A DNA stretch of 64,000 nucleotides from the NCBI GenBank assembly GCA_014904985.1, contig MU129035.1, forward strand, positions 1 through 64,000, read 5' to 3'. The stretch is from Hydnum rufescens UP504 (Eukaryota > Basidiomycota > Agaricomycetes > Cantharellales > Hydnaceae). The notes beneath the pieces were generated by a model. That model worked only from the letters and a program-made list of their open reading frames with translations. It ran no database searches and had not been told where the DNA came from. Position 1 is the first letter of the stretch; every line of letters starts with the position of its first letter. A program made the translations under genes and the position numbers. Positions 24,744 to 36,244 of the stretch are shown here, piece after piece.

Positions 24744-25950
24744 AGGAAAGAGGGGTCTTTGGATGGGTAGAATTGTCCTGTATAGACTGAGCCTATCCAG
24801 ACAATAAATGAAGGGGTTGTTAAATCAGGGAATCACACCCTAGGTCCTCCTCTTGAGAGCCTATCAAAAGTGTGATAAATGGGTTTGAGATGTGGAATTT
24901 ACCCTAACACCAGCAGCAGTTCAACTAGCTTTTCAACTGGGGATGGGGGGAAAGACAATGGAAATTTGCATCTCCTGCACTTAATATACATCACAGAAAA
25001 TACTATGGTAACCGGCGGAAAGGTGGGATTAAGGCGAAAATGATGAAAAAGGAATCGAGCCAAAAGCTTCAAAGCTGAAGGAGATATTCAATTAACAAGT
25101 CAGAATAGGGAATATGGCTTAACCAAGGTATTCCTCCTCTCCTACTGAACAAAATCCCTTGGGGAAAGGTGGACTGTCGTCCTAGATGTACCCTCCATTG
25201 ACATAGGGTGCCGGAACCATAATTGCCTTTAGTAATCAGAAACGCGGAGGTAAAAGCTGAAATGAGCCATGGGGAGACTAAATTACAGAATGCCAAGTTC
25301 TACTCTGCTCGTTTTGCACTTGGTACCATTCGATGCGTATTTTCAGCATCTTTCCAGGGGTGGTCGTTACCAATGAATCGGATCAAAACTGGTGGAGATA
25401 TTTGTGAAATACTGAAGAATAGTGTGGAGCATGAGGTAAAATAGATCTGGAGGATGCAGTTCGCATCCGATAAACGCGTGTGTGGTACTTTTCGATCAGT
25501 ATTGATCGTAGCTTTCTGGGCGCTATTTTGCCGAGTCAATCCGATCAAAATTGGTGGAGATATTCGCGAATACTCTTCTGAGTATTGGAATAGCCCCTAT
25601 TTAACATGTGACAAGTCCGTGAGTCAAAGTGGGAGTTGTGTTACATAATCCAAGTCAAATACCGCCCTTGAGGCAATTGGATATGCCGGTAGCGATATAA
25701 TAGATGGATGAAAGTAAGCAAGTTGAATTGCTATAGCCTGGTTGAACTGGCTTGGAAATAAGTCCAATTTGGATGGCCTGTTGAAGTGCCAGGGATGGAC
25801 AAGTAATTGTCTCATATATAGGGGTGGAGGAAAAGTAAAAAGGAGCACGGATCCTGGGATGTGAATCCATGCTATTTGATGGCCAGAGGAATAATGAGTG
25901 TGGATATGAGAGAAAAGTAGAAATATGGATTTGTTTGAGGAGGTAGTTGG
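24744..25950. other. Intergenic DNA with two copies of a dispersed motif
   Basis: There is no gene. At 25,310-25,440 and 25,485-25,575 a motif recurs: GGTACCATTCGATGCG..., TTTC(T/C)(G/A)GG(G/C)G, CCGATCAAAA(C/T)TGGTGGAGATATT. The same motif occurs in both arms of the 28-31 kb palindrome. Confidence 0.55.
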
Positions 25951-25956
25951 GCCCAG

Positions 25957-26400
25957 ATGAGGTGTGTATGTAATGGGATTTTATCCCTCCAACAACATGG
26001 CTCAATCAAAGAGCACATCTCCAGAAGGGACTCAGATAGGAGGGCCTCAAAGATCAAAGGGAAGGAGCTCAAGGCGCACTCCCAGAAAGGTCAGTCAACT
26101 GATGAGACTGAAGAAGAGGCTGTTTCCAAAGCGAAGCCAAGGGTAAACATGAATTTATCACATTGGATAATGTGACTAATGTTTCTATTCTCAAGGACAT
26201 TATGATCTGTGCACTGATGACAGCAGCAAGGAAGAAGAAGGAGATGAAGATGAGGACAATGAAGATGAGGACAATGAAGACGAAGAAGTCAAAGCAGTTG
26301 TGGGGATTAGGAAGCCATCACCCAAGAAGGTCATGAAGAGTTCAAAGGGTGCTTCATGAAAGTGTGAGTGTTGTGTCTAATCTAATCTACAGTGTATCAT
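25957..26400 (+). CDS. Small acidic/basic low-complexity protein, partial
   Basis: A basic segment (KSTSPEGTQIGGPQRSKGRS in one frame, or KIKGKELKAHSQKG in another) is followed by a 53-bp intron at 26143-26195 (GTAAAC, ACTAAT branch site, CAAG). Next comes an acidic exon containing DDSSKEEEGDEDEDNEDEDN and KPSPKKVMKSSKG with a stop. The charge pattern is similar to the acidic tail of the 21.7-24.7 kb gene. Function unknown; the start is uncertain. Confidence 0.4.
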
Positions 26401-26689
26401 TGGATTAACCTTCCCCTTTTTCAGAGCTTATGATGTTCTTCCTTGGGCTATCAGCCAGTGAAGGCCACAGAATGAAATTATGCAATTTCCGTAAATGTCC
26501 TGCCAATGAGTCAACAACCCATCATGAGATGGAACATAAACAGGCACACAATGAACGGAAGAAGGTTGGATCCTCTCCATGAGTTGCCTCAAGCATCCAC
26601 CCAGTCCCAAGGTGAACTCTCAGGCACATGAGGTTGAAAAGGTGGGCCCTCTGCGAGGGTTTAAAAATCAGCCCAGGTGCCTACAAAAG

Positions 26690-27060
26690 AGAATCTGCTT
26701 GTTACTGGAAAAGATGTTAAGAAATGTCACATTGATGGTAGGCGTAATTCCAATGAAACTCATGGCTTTACAGCACTCAGCAAAAATACAGATCATGTTC
26801 TTCAAGCCCAATGATGGTAGGTGTCATCCCAATCAACTCACAGCTTTATGCTCAACAAAAATCCAGATCACATACCAAGCCCAATGACAGAGAAGTCTCC
26901 CGTCACTCGAAAAGATGTCAAGAAATGTCATATTGATGGTAGGTGTTGTCCCAATTGACTCACAGCTTTATGCTCAACAAAAATCCAGATCGCATACCAA
27001 GCCTGATGACAGAGAAGTCTCCCATCACTTGAAAAGATGCCAAGAAACGGCCATTGAAGG
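26690..27060 (+). repeat. About three tandem ~125-bp units
   Basis: Units share GAAAAGATG(T/C)(T/C)AAGAAA, ATTGATGGTAGG(C/T)GT, CAGCTTTATGCTCAACAAAAATCCAGATC and AGCCCAATGA. The best reading, KDVKKCHIDGRRNSNETHGF, is lost by substitutions in the later units, so they look like decaying duplications of a coding segment. Nothing further was recognised between 27.2 and 28.0 kb. Confidence 0.55.
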
Positions 27061-28559
27061 TACACCTCTTTCCAGTGAGGCCAATGTCTTTTGTACTGAG
27101 TTGGAACTGTTGGGGTTAGGCAAAAGTGATGGACATAGTGCCAAGTGTCAGAGAAGTAATCCGATTTGTCCTGGATGACTCTACCCATGCATTCTCACAT
27201 ACTTTTTTTTTATTAGAGTAATGGCTCATCTCACTCCTTGCTTTTGGCCCATGTGTTCCTCCCTTCTTTTTTGATTCCCTATGCTTGCAATCACCAACCA
27301 CTGTAAAGGTAAAGCCTTACTTAGTGTTATGGTGTTACATCAGACCACTCTCAACCATCACCACCCATGCGGTAATTTCGTCTCCTGTCTTTTTTTGATT
27401 TTTCTGCTTCCTCTCATCCTTGAGACTTGATTGCACATGTAAATGTTGCTTCTGTCCATAGAAATGCAGATGTCTGCCTCTCCTAGCAAGGTGGAGATAA
27501 GCTCGAAGCAGCAGTTACATTGCAGATACTGAATTTTACGATACATGCTACTAATTGTACCTAGTAATCAATGAAGCTTTTGGTTGGAATCTGAGGTAAT
27601 ATGTGCAGATACATACTAGAGAGTGATGAGACATAGAAGGAGATCAAGAGAGAGAGAAGACACACCAGAGGCAGACCAAGAGGCTGTCCTTGCTGTCATT
27701 AATCTCAGCCATTTTGTCATGCCTTAGGCCTGTGCAAAGGTCATACACATTCTTATGGGTAGGGGTGGGATCATAGTCATGCATAGAGACTTGCGATGCA
27801 AGTTCTTCATCATCCACCGAGGCCCAACTCACACTTTTTGAGAGGGCATTGAGGTTTGGTCCTCATCTCCTTTTCAGTGGGGGTAGTAGCACCTCATCAT
27901 TGTCAGACTCATTGGAAAGGTTGAATCTAGGGGATATGTATCCATGTTGAGGTGTTGGGGTTGAGGTGTCAGGGGATCAGCAAGAATACCACCTTTCACC
28001 GTTGTGGAAGATAAAAACATCCAGTATCAGAAAACGCAAAATCACACCACTCCCAGCCTTTGGACGATCACATGACCAATTACAAAATTAATTATGGCTA
28101 TGCGCAGAAATTGAATTCATTCTATAAACTCCATCAGTTTTGATCAGGGAGGTATGCCCATATAATGCTTAGAAAGCTACAATTCACACCTTTCGAACAG
28201 TACCAAACACAAGTTGAATGGACCAAAACTGCACTCTCCAAGCCAATTTTACTATCAACAGCTGGGATTTCCAGTAAAAAACGAATTTCTCTGTCAGTTC
28301 ACATTCAATCCTTTTTAAACAACCATGCCTGAAAAGATATAAAACATCTGCATCCAACAGTACTGAGCGCGTGAAGAACAGATCAAAACTGAACTCTACA
28401 GAATGATATTACTGTCAGAATCAACACCCATCAGTAAAAAACGAATTTCTCTGTCAGTTTACATCAGATCTGCTTGGAACCACTGCTCCCAGAAAGCTGT
28501 TAAAAGTCCGCATCTAATGATACCAAGAGCGTCTATTATGGATGCAAACTGCTGTTTCT

Positions 28560-28640
28560 GCATTGAATCCCATCCCATGCACTTGTCCCCATTATCAACC
28601 AGCAACAAAACACCTTAACCATTGGACTATGCTCAAATTA
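28560..28640 (-). other. tRNA-like A/B-box segment, left arm
   Basis: On the - strand, TAGTCCAATGGTTAAGG resembles a Pol III A box, and GGGATTCAATGC about 50 bases on is a poor B-box match. The mirror copy is at 30,460-30,545 on +. This suggests a SINE-like or tRNA-derived component rather than a functional tRNA: no cloverleaf could be built. Confidence 0.35.
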
Positions 28641-28798
28641 ATCTCCAAAACCCAGAGATATCCTTTCATTTTGCCTCCAGAATGCTCCAAGCATTCCACA
28701 TGCTCAGCAAATTGGTGACATCACCCCCCCTCATGATTCCTTTTGTTCTCTTTATGAATGACATCACCTCCTCATGATTCCTTTTGTTCTCCTTATGC

Positions 28799-28930
28799 AT
28801 GACTCAGCTATGACTGCATTATGACATCATCTTGTTATTTTTCTTTTGTTCTCACCTATGACTCACATATGACTCACCCATGAGGGAGTCATATTTCTTA
28901 AACACAGCCACCTTCAGAAAGGTATAAAAG
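28799..28930 (+). promoter_or_regulatory. Promoter-like block in left arm, facing the loop
   Basis: Three TGACTCA sites (28800-28806, 28859-28865, 28870-28876) and a TGACATCA (28822-28829) precede a TATAAAAG at 28923-28930. TGACTCA is the binding site of Gcn4/AP-1-type bZIP factors. Spacing is that of a Pol II core promoter. Transcription would run into the palindrome loop. Expression is inferred, not shown. Confidence 0.5.
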
Positions 28931-29521
28931 CTGGTAGATGTCCTGTATCCCACACACAATCATCTCCTCTCTGGAAATCATCACTGTCAACCACTGTCAA
29001 CTTTTCTGCTTGCCTCTAAAGAACAGTCTATCTATAAGCCATCTGGAGCTAAGTCATCTTCAAGGTTGTTGAGACAAAGCCACTGGTAGCCCTCAGCCCT
29101 CTATGTGAATAACTAAAGCCAAGGATAGTTGCAGGACCTAAGGTTAGAGTTGCTGGACATCCAAGGAAAAGTAAGCATAATGAAATATGTATCAGGTTTT
29201 GAAGAAAGAAGAAAGAAACATACTAACAAGACCAACCAAGCACTGACCAGTCTATAACCCACAGATATCCACATTTTGACCAGGAGAACGTAAACAAGAA
29301 TACACAAATATCAGTAAACAGACCAACACAACACAAATGATGTATAAGCCATTCCACAAGCATCCCAGACATATAAACCTTTCCACAAGCATCCCACATG
29401 ATGTATAAGCCTTTCTACAAGCATCCCCTATGTATAAGCCTTTCTACAAGCATCCCAAATGATATATCATTGACTACAGCTGGTCCATATCCCTTCCTAT
29501 TCTCCACTGAACACCATACAT

Positions 29522-29660
29522 GTTATAGAAGAAGGGTTGGGAGCTCTGATGACTGTCAAATCAAAATCTGGTTCAGCCAGTGTGTAGATGGGAGACTGTA
29601 TTTCTGTTGTTATTCATTGGGCTGGTTCACTTCAATGGTTGATCACACTCTGCAAGATGT
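29522..29660 (+). repeat. Palindrome spacer unit U
   Basis: This is the non-palindromic centre of the 3.1-kb inverted repeat, from about GTTATAGAAGAAGGGTTGGG to CACTCTGCAAGATGT. An inverted copy lies at about 31,092-31,229, immediately outside the right arm. Confidence 0.8.
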
Positions 29661-30180
29661 GTATGGTGTTCAGTGGAGAATAGGAAGGGATATGGACTAG
29701 CTGTAGTCAATGATATATCATTTGGGATGCTTATAGAAAGGCTTATATGTCTGTGATGCTTGTAGGAAGGCTTATATGTCATTCGTGTTGTGTTGGTTCA
29801 TTTACTGATATTTGTGTATTCTTGTTTACATTCTCCTGGTCAAAATGCAGATATCTGTGGGCTACAGACTGGTCAGTGCTTGGTTAGTCTTGTTAGTATG
29901 TTTCTTCCTTCTTTCTTCAAAACCTGATTCATATTTTGTTATGCTTACTTTTCCTTGGATGTCCAGCAACTCTAACCTTAGGTCCTGCAACTATCCTTGG
30001 CTTTAGTGATTTGCGTAGAGGGCTACCAGTGGCTTTGTCTCAACAACCTTGAAGATGACTTAGCTCCAGATGGCTTATAGATAGACTGTTCTTTAGAGGC
30101 AAGCAGAAAAGTTGACAGTGGTTGACAGTGATGATTTCCAGAGAGGAGATTATTGTGTGTGGATACAGGAAATCTACCAG

Positions 30181-30312
30181 CTTTTATACCTTTCTGAAGG
30201 TGGCTGTGTTTAAGAAATATGACTCCCTCATGGGTGAGTCATATGTGAGTCATAGGTGAGAACAAAGAAAAATAACAAGATGATGTCATAATGTGGTCAT
30301 AGCTGAGTCATA
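30181..30312 (-). promoter_or_regulatory. Promoter-like block in right arm, facing the loop
   Basis: Mirror image of the left-arm block: CTTTTATA at 30181-30188 (TATAAAAG on -) with TGAGTCA repeats near 30,235-30,310 and a TGATGTCA. The two blocks converge on the loop. Confidence 0.5.
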
Positions 30313-31091
30313 CATAAGGAGAACAAAAGGAATCATGAGGGGGGGTGATGTCACCAATTTGCTGAGCATGTGGAATGCTTGGAGCATGTGGTCACTGACC
30401 ATGTGGAGCATTCTGGAGGCAAAATGAAAGGATATCTCCGGGTTTTGGAGATTAATTTGAGCATAGTCCAATGGTTAAGGTGTTTTGTTGCTGGTTGATA
30501 ATGGGGACAAGTGCATGGGATGGGATTCAATGCAGAAACAGCAGTTTGCATCTGTAATAGACGTTCTTGGTATCATTAGATGCGGATTTCTAACAGCTTT
30601 CTGGGCATGGTGGTTCCAAGCAGATCTGGTGTAAACTGACAGATAAATTCGTTTTTTACTGATGGGTGTTGATTCTGATAGTAATATTGTTCTGTAGAGT
30701 TCAGGTTTAATCTGTTCTTCACGTGCTTGGTACCGTTGGATGCGGATTTTTTATATCTTTCTAGGCGTGGTTGTTCCGAGGGGATCGGGGGCAAACGGAC
30801 GGAGAAATTCATTTTTTACTGGAAATCCCAGCTGTTGATAGTAAAATTGGCTTGGAGAGTGCAGTTTTGGTCCATTCAACTTTTGTTTGGTACCGTTCAA
30901 AAGGTGTGAATCGTAGCTTTCTAAGCGTTATATGGGCATACCTCTCCGATCAAAACTGACGGAGTTATAGAACGAATTCAATTTCTGCATGTAGCCATAA
31001 TTAATTTCGTAATTGGTCATGTGATCATCCAAAGGCTGGGAGTGGTGTGATTTCGTGTTTTCTGATACTGGATGTTTTTATCTTCCACAAC

Positions 31092-31229
31092 ATCTTGCAG
31101 AGTGTGATCAACCATTGAAGCGAACCAACCCAACAAATAACAACAGAAATACAGTCTCCCATCTACACACTGGCTGAACCAGATTTTGATTTGACAGTCA
31201 TCGGAGCTCCCAACCCTTCTTCTATACTG
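31092..31229 (-). repeat. Inverted copy of the palindrome spacer
   Basis: It begins ATCTTGCAGAGTGTGATCAA directly at the right arm end and matches the complement of 29,522-29,660 with few changes. The overall order is therefore arm, spacer, inverted arm, inverted spacer. Confidence 0.8.
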
Positions 31230-31250
31230 TGGAAGCATGACTCACCTCCC

Positions 31251-31640
31251 TCACTGTAGAGGCATCATCACAAGCCTTATCTGCTGGCTTGCCTTCAAAA
31301 AGAGAGGAAGCAGATTGCTCTTCCCACCAGTAGCCAGAATGATATTGTGCCTCACCAAGGCTGGAGACAGATCCACAGAGCCATGAGAACCAGGAGAACT
31401 CAAGGGAGCCACGAAGTCAGTGGACCATTCCATAAGTAGAGCAGATAAATCAGCTGAAAAGCAAAGCCCAGGAGACATTTCACAATGGTCAAGGCTGATG
31501 CTACTGACTTTATACTCAAATACAATTTCCCTTGCAAGTGATGGGATGAGTCCAGTGAGGAAATGGCTCATACCATATTTGTAGATGTCAACTTTGGAAT
31601 GATATTTTACTTTGTCATTTTTGCTCTTAATGGGTTGGAG
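31251..31640 (-). pseudogene. Coding-like fragment, unknown
   Basis: A - strand frame reads HFLTGLIPSLAREIVFEYKV and later SVDLSPALVRHNIILATGGK. It resembles protein but has no motif I can name, and it grades into the AGCTCC array at about 31.65 kb. It could be a captured exon. Low confidence. Confidence 0.3.
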
Positions 31641-31649
31641 GTTCATGGG

Positions 31650-34243
31650 CTGAAAGTGGGGCTCCTTGATATCCAGAAAGAGCTGATGAAAAGCATGATG
31701 TAAGCTCCTAAGCAAAAAGGATAGGTGCATGGGTGAAATCACACTGAATGGGGAGCCACATAAAGAAAATTTCCATGGATTGTGGGCACCATTTTCAGAA
31801 AATGGAGCTCCTTGAGATCTTCAAAGAGCTGATGGCTAGTACAATAAAGGTTTCAATGGAAAAACAACAGCTGCAAGGGGGAAACTGTAAGCTCCAATAT
31901 AAGAATAGCAGTAACATGAATGAACTTGCAATGACATAGAGCTCCATTCACTGGGGAAGAGCACCTTGGTGCCCAAGATAAAAGCTCCAATGAGAGGACA
32001 GAAGCTACCAAAGGACCCTTGCAGTGAAATGTGTGAAAAAGAGCCTTTTCATGTCCAGGAAAGAGCTGATGATCACCAAGAGGAAGCTGCAACCTGAGAA
32101 CATCAATTACATAAATGAAACCACAATAGAATGGAGCTCCATCCCCATGAAGCCAAGCTCCTTGGCATGCAAGGAAAAAGCTCCAAAAGAGACAAAGTAA
32201 CTGAATGTGCCTCAGGGAGCTGCTTGATGGAAGCTCCTTTGAAAGAATAGCAGCTACATCAATGAAGCTGCAAGTGATTGGAGTTACACTTTCTGATAAA
32301 AGCCCCTGAGATGCAAGGTAAGAGTTGCATTGAAAGACTAACAGCACCTGAATAAATAAAACTGCTCATGATGTGGAGCTCAACCCCTTTAGAAAAAGCT
32401 CCTTTGAATACAAGGGAAGAGCTCTAAGGAAACAACAGCAGCCACAAAAGAGAAATTGTAGCTGACTTTGAAAAAAAAGCTCCTTTTATATCCAAGAAGA
32501 GCCAAGGATAATGAAAGGATGAGCTCCAATGCAAGGACAGCAGCTCCATGGATAACAGTGAAATGGAATTAAGCTCCATTCACTTGGCTTAAGCTCCTTG
32601 GTGCACAGAATAGGAGCTCCAAGGGAAAGACAGCAGCTACATAAATGAGCTTGGAATGGAATGAAGCTCCATAAGGGTAATATTGCAGCTGGTTCTACAG
32701 GATGTGGAGCTCTTGGATATTCAAGAGAGCCAATGAATAATAAAGAGATGGACTCCAATCCAGTAACAGCAGCTACACATGGATGAAAGTGCAATGAAAT
32801 GGAGCCCCCAAGGGGAAAAACAGCAGTCAGGAATGTCAAGCTGCAGGCTTCAATCCAAGGACAGCAGCTACACTGATGAGGGTGCAATGAAATAGAGCCC
32901 CAATTTGCTTGAGATAAGCTCTTTGGTAGGAGGGGTGGAGCTCCAAATATGTTCAGACTCAGCTGACTCAGGGAATGGAGCTCCTGGATGAGTTGATGAA
33001 TTACAAGAATGAGAGCCACATGAATGCAACTGCATTGACATGGAGCTCCATCATCTGGAACAAGCTCTTCAGCATGCAAGACAGGAGCTGCAGGGAAAGA
33101 TTAGCAGCTGAAGAAGCAAAAGTGCAGCTGAATTTGCAGAAAATAGTACTCCAGGGATTCTGAAGGAGCTAATGATAATCAAGAGATGAGCTCCATCCAT
33201 GAAATTGCATTGACATGGAGCTCCATCATCTGGAAACAAGCTCTTCAGTGTGCAAGACAGGAGCTGCAGGGAAAGATTAGCAGCTGCAGGAGCAAAAGTG
33301 CAGCTGAATTTGCAGAAAATGGTACTCCAGGGATTCTGGAGAAACTAATGGTAATAAATGGATGAGCTCCATCCATGAAATTCCATTGACATGGAGCTCC
33401 ATCATCTGGGAACAAGTTCTTCAGTGTGCAAGACAGGAGCTGCAGGGGAAGATTAGCAGCTGAAGAAGCAAAAGTGCAGCTGAATTTTCAGAAAATGGTA
33501 CTCCAGCAATTCAGGAGGAGCTAATGGTAATGAATGGATGAGCTCCATCCATGAGATTGCATTGACATGGAGCTCCATCATCTAAAGACAAGCTCCTCAG
33601 TGCACCAGGCAGGAGCTGCAGGGAGAGATTAGCAGCTGAAGTTTCAGAAAATGGTGCTTTTGGGTATCCTGGAGGAGCTCATGATCATCAAAGGATAAGC
33701 TCCATGGATGAGATTCAAAGAAGCTGCTGAGCATAAGTTTCAATGCAGCTGATGGATGTCCAGAGGCAGCTCCTCTGCATTGACATGGAGCTCCATCATC
33801 TGGAGACAGGCTCTTCAGTGTGCAAGACAGGAGCTGCAGGAAAAGATCAGCAGCTGAATTTGCAGAAAATGGTACTCCTGGATATCCTGGAGGAGCTGAT
33901 GATAATGAAGGGATAAGCTCCATGGATGAGATTCTAAGGAGCTGCTGAAAGCATTTTCTGATGCAGCTGATGCATGCCACCAAGCAGCCTTTCCCTTGCA
34001 TTGTGCAGCTGCTCCTTTCAGCTATGGATCCTCCTGCCAATGTTTGGGCTGAAAGGTAGCTGTACATGATCAATTCAGTAGCTCCATAATCTAGAATGGA
34101 GCTGTGCCACAGGGAACAGCAGCCACAGCATTGGGCCATGGAAGTGATGATGCAGCTCGTACTCAAATTCCAAGTTGCTCCTTGAAATACTACTGACCTC
34201 TTAGGTCCCTTTTGGCATAGTGAAAGCCAACCTAAGAGGTCCA
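31650..34243 (-). repeat. AGCTCC-rich array, inverted relative of 10.3-12.15 kb
   Basis: Diverged units carry GGAGCTCC, AGCAGCT and GATGAGCTCCATCCATGA. Between about 33.0 and 33.9 kb there are several closer units of about 170-190 bp (CAAGCTCTTCAGTGTGCAAGACAGGAGCTGCAGGGAAAG). The right end is the hairpin 34197-34243 (GACCTCTTAGGTCCCTTTTG... back to ...CCAACCTAAGAGGTC), the reverse complement of the hairpin at 10304-10350 with few changes. Confidence 0.78.
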
Positions 34244-34254
34244 AATCTTGATGT

Positions 34255-34640
34255 CTGGATTTGCCTAGACATGTCTAGACATGACTAGACATGCCTAGAC
34301 ATGTCTAGACATGACTAGACATGAGTAGACATATGACTAGACATGACTAGACATGTCTAGACATGACTAGACATGTGTCTAGACATGACTAGACATGACT
34401 AGACATGTCTAGACATGACTAGACATGTGTCTAGACATGACTAGACATGACTAGACATGACTAGACATGACTAGACATGACTAGACATGACTAGATGTGT
34501 CTAGACATGACTATAGACATGACTATAGACATGACTAGATGTGTCTAGACATGACTATAGACATGTCTAGACATGCTGAGACATCTCTAGACATGCCAAG
34601 ACATGTCTAGACATGCCTAGACATCTCTAGACATCTCTAA
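34255..34640. repeat. 10-bp satellite built on TAGACATGAC/TAGACATGTC
   Basis: About 35 units of CTAGACATGA, CTAGACATGT and variants lie immediately after the AGCTCC hairpin. The core ACATGTCTAGACATGT is self-complementary, so the tract can form many small cruciforms. Sparse TAGACA units continue to about 35.0 kb. Confidence 0.9.
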
Positions 34641-35024
34641 TGATCTCCCCCTGAGCGGATGCCTTTGTTCTAATTTAGACACTAGTAGACATGCATCCAC
34701 AATAGCACCATTATTATTGGATTATTATTGGATCTAGACAACATTAGATACCTATTAGTACTGCCACCAGAGGTCTTGGGTTCAAAATGTTGATTTAGAC
34801 ACCAGTAGACACACAGTAAGGATGATAGACACCTCTAAGGCTCCAGAAAATATCTTATTAGACATGCCTAAATTAGACCTGTAACACTCTCCAGCCAGTG
34901 AACAAACCCTCCCAGGCAGCACCTGTGGCGGGCTATTTTAGACATGTCTATATAGTGAACTTAGAAAAAAATTCCCCAAAAATACCCCTCAGGCGTGTCT
35001 TAGACACACCTATACTCAGAACAC

Positions 35025-35068
35025 CTCTTAGGTGGTTTGCAGATGCAAACTCAAACCACCTAAGAGGC
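35025..35068. repeat. 44-bp hairpin with CCTCTTAGGT ends
   Basis: CCTCTTAGGTGGTTTGCAGA followed by its near complement ending ACCACCTAAGAGG. The outer 10 bases match the hairpins that cap the two AGCTCC arrays, and it lies 0.8 kb from one of them. Confidence 0.7.
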
Positions 35069-35099
35069 ACTATTTTGAGGGTGCATTAGGTGCTTCAGG

Positions 35100-36140
35100 G
35101 TAGGGAATAGCTTCCACAGCTCTTCACAGATAAATGTTCTGATATCCTCTGTGGCCCAGATGAACTGGTGGGGTTTCCATGGGTGTGGGCAGTCATGGGA
35201 GATGTGTCCTAGCTCCTGACAGTTGTAGCACTGTTGTGCTTCCCTGTTTCAAGTTGAGTCCATGTCCATGGGAGTGAATGGAGCTGGTGCAGAGGTTGTT
35301 GTTGCAGTGGGTGCCAGGGTGGCTCTGGAGGTGGCTGGGGCCATCATCCAAGGTTCCTCCATTGGTGCAGGGGGGCTTCTTGGGGTGTAAGGGGAAGTCC
35401 CAGATGTAGCCTGTCAGAATCAAAGGTACAGGTTGTCCAGTCATTTAGCTGTCCCTTGCCATCCTCTGAGAGCTTCCAGCAAGTCACTGAGGTGCATCTT
35501 TTCCAGCAGCCATTCATTGAGTCCTTGCTGGTAGGAATCGATCAGTGCTTCCTCTCCAAAACCAGTCTGGCAAGCCAAGGCATTGAAATGTGCAGTGTAT
35601 TACTTGGCAGACATCTTTCCTTGCTTCAGGGTCCAGAGTTGAGACTAAGCAGTGAACTCTCAATCCAGCTCTCCAAAGCTGCTCTCAAAGGCAAGCAGGA
35701 ATTCCTCAAAGTTCTTGTACAGGTTGTGAGTCTCCAGGTCCAGGGAAAGAGGTGGAGAGGCTTTCTGCCCAAGCTCCAGTGGTTCCATCTTTCATCCAGG
35801 AAAGGGTGTATAGGATCTTGTGCAGCTCTGTAGGGTAAACTCTGGGCTGGAGAGCAATGTTTAGCTGGACAGAGCACAAGAAACTTTCCATTTTCTCCTG
35901 ATCTCCCAAGAATGGCTCAGGGTCTGCCCCTTGGCCTTGTGAGTGGACTGGGTAGGCAGGGGGTGTTTTTGGAGAGTCTGTTGAACTGCAGCCAATATGT
36001 AGCCTGTGACATGTGTCCCTTGGTTCTGCATGTTGTCCAGTTCTTCTCAGAGGGCAGCATTTTGTTGTTGGAGTTGGGTGAGGTGTTGGAGGTGGTCCAT
36101 GGTGATGGCTACTGGAGGACCATCAGACATTTTGGAATGA
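35100..36140 (-). pseudogene. Ty3/gypsy Gag of a second element
   Basis: On - the start MSDGPPVAITMDHLQ is followed by QLQQQNAAL, a TGA, then EELDNMQNQG. In a shifted frame come GADPEPFLGDQEKMESFL, YPTELHKILYTLSWMKDGTT and GAWAESL, a standard retrotransposon Gag core. A zinc knuckle CYNCQELGHISHDC lies near 35,200-35,245. No protease or polymerase follows; the element is cut off near the hairpin at 35,068. At least two frameshifts. Confidence 0.85.
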
Positions 36141-36226
36141 GGAGTCAGTGGGAAGTTGGTGATGCTAAGGAATCCAGATGGTGGGCTCATGAGAGAGCTT
36201 TGGTCTTCTGTCAGGGCCATGCTGTG

Positions 36227-36240
36227 ATGATGGCACCAAA
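36227..36240 (-). other. Primer-binding site of the gypsy element
   Basis: TGGTGCCATCATCA on the - strand begins four bases after the LTR end. Its TGG start pairs with the CCA end of a tRNA. Position and orientation fit the LTR and gag on either side; which tRNA it uses cannot be told here. Confidence 0.6.
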
Positions 36241-36244
36241 CAAA

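Larger units (their letters stand above)
28001..31091. repeat. 3.1-kb inverted repeat (arms ~1.5 and ~1.4 kb)
   Basis: The left arm runs from GTTGTGGAAGATAAAAACAT (28001) to about 29521. The right arm is its reverse complement, about 29661-31091, ending ATCTTCCACAAC. Arm identity is high, with scattered substitutions and small indels. The ~139-bp spacer is a distinct sequence that reappears inverted just outside the right arm. Each arm contains diverged copies of a GGTACCGTTGGATGCGG motif, a tRNA-like A/B-box stretch, and a promoter-like block. No transposase or target duplication was found. Confidence 0.88.

Noticed and set aside
29113..30006. Identical ORFs (MCILVY.LLVKM...) on opposite strands
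   Set aside because: Same sequence in the two arms of the 3.1-kb inverted repeat. The frame is short and without motifs.
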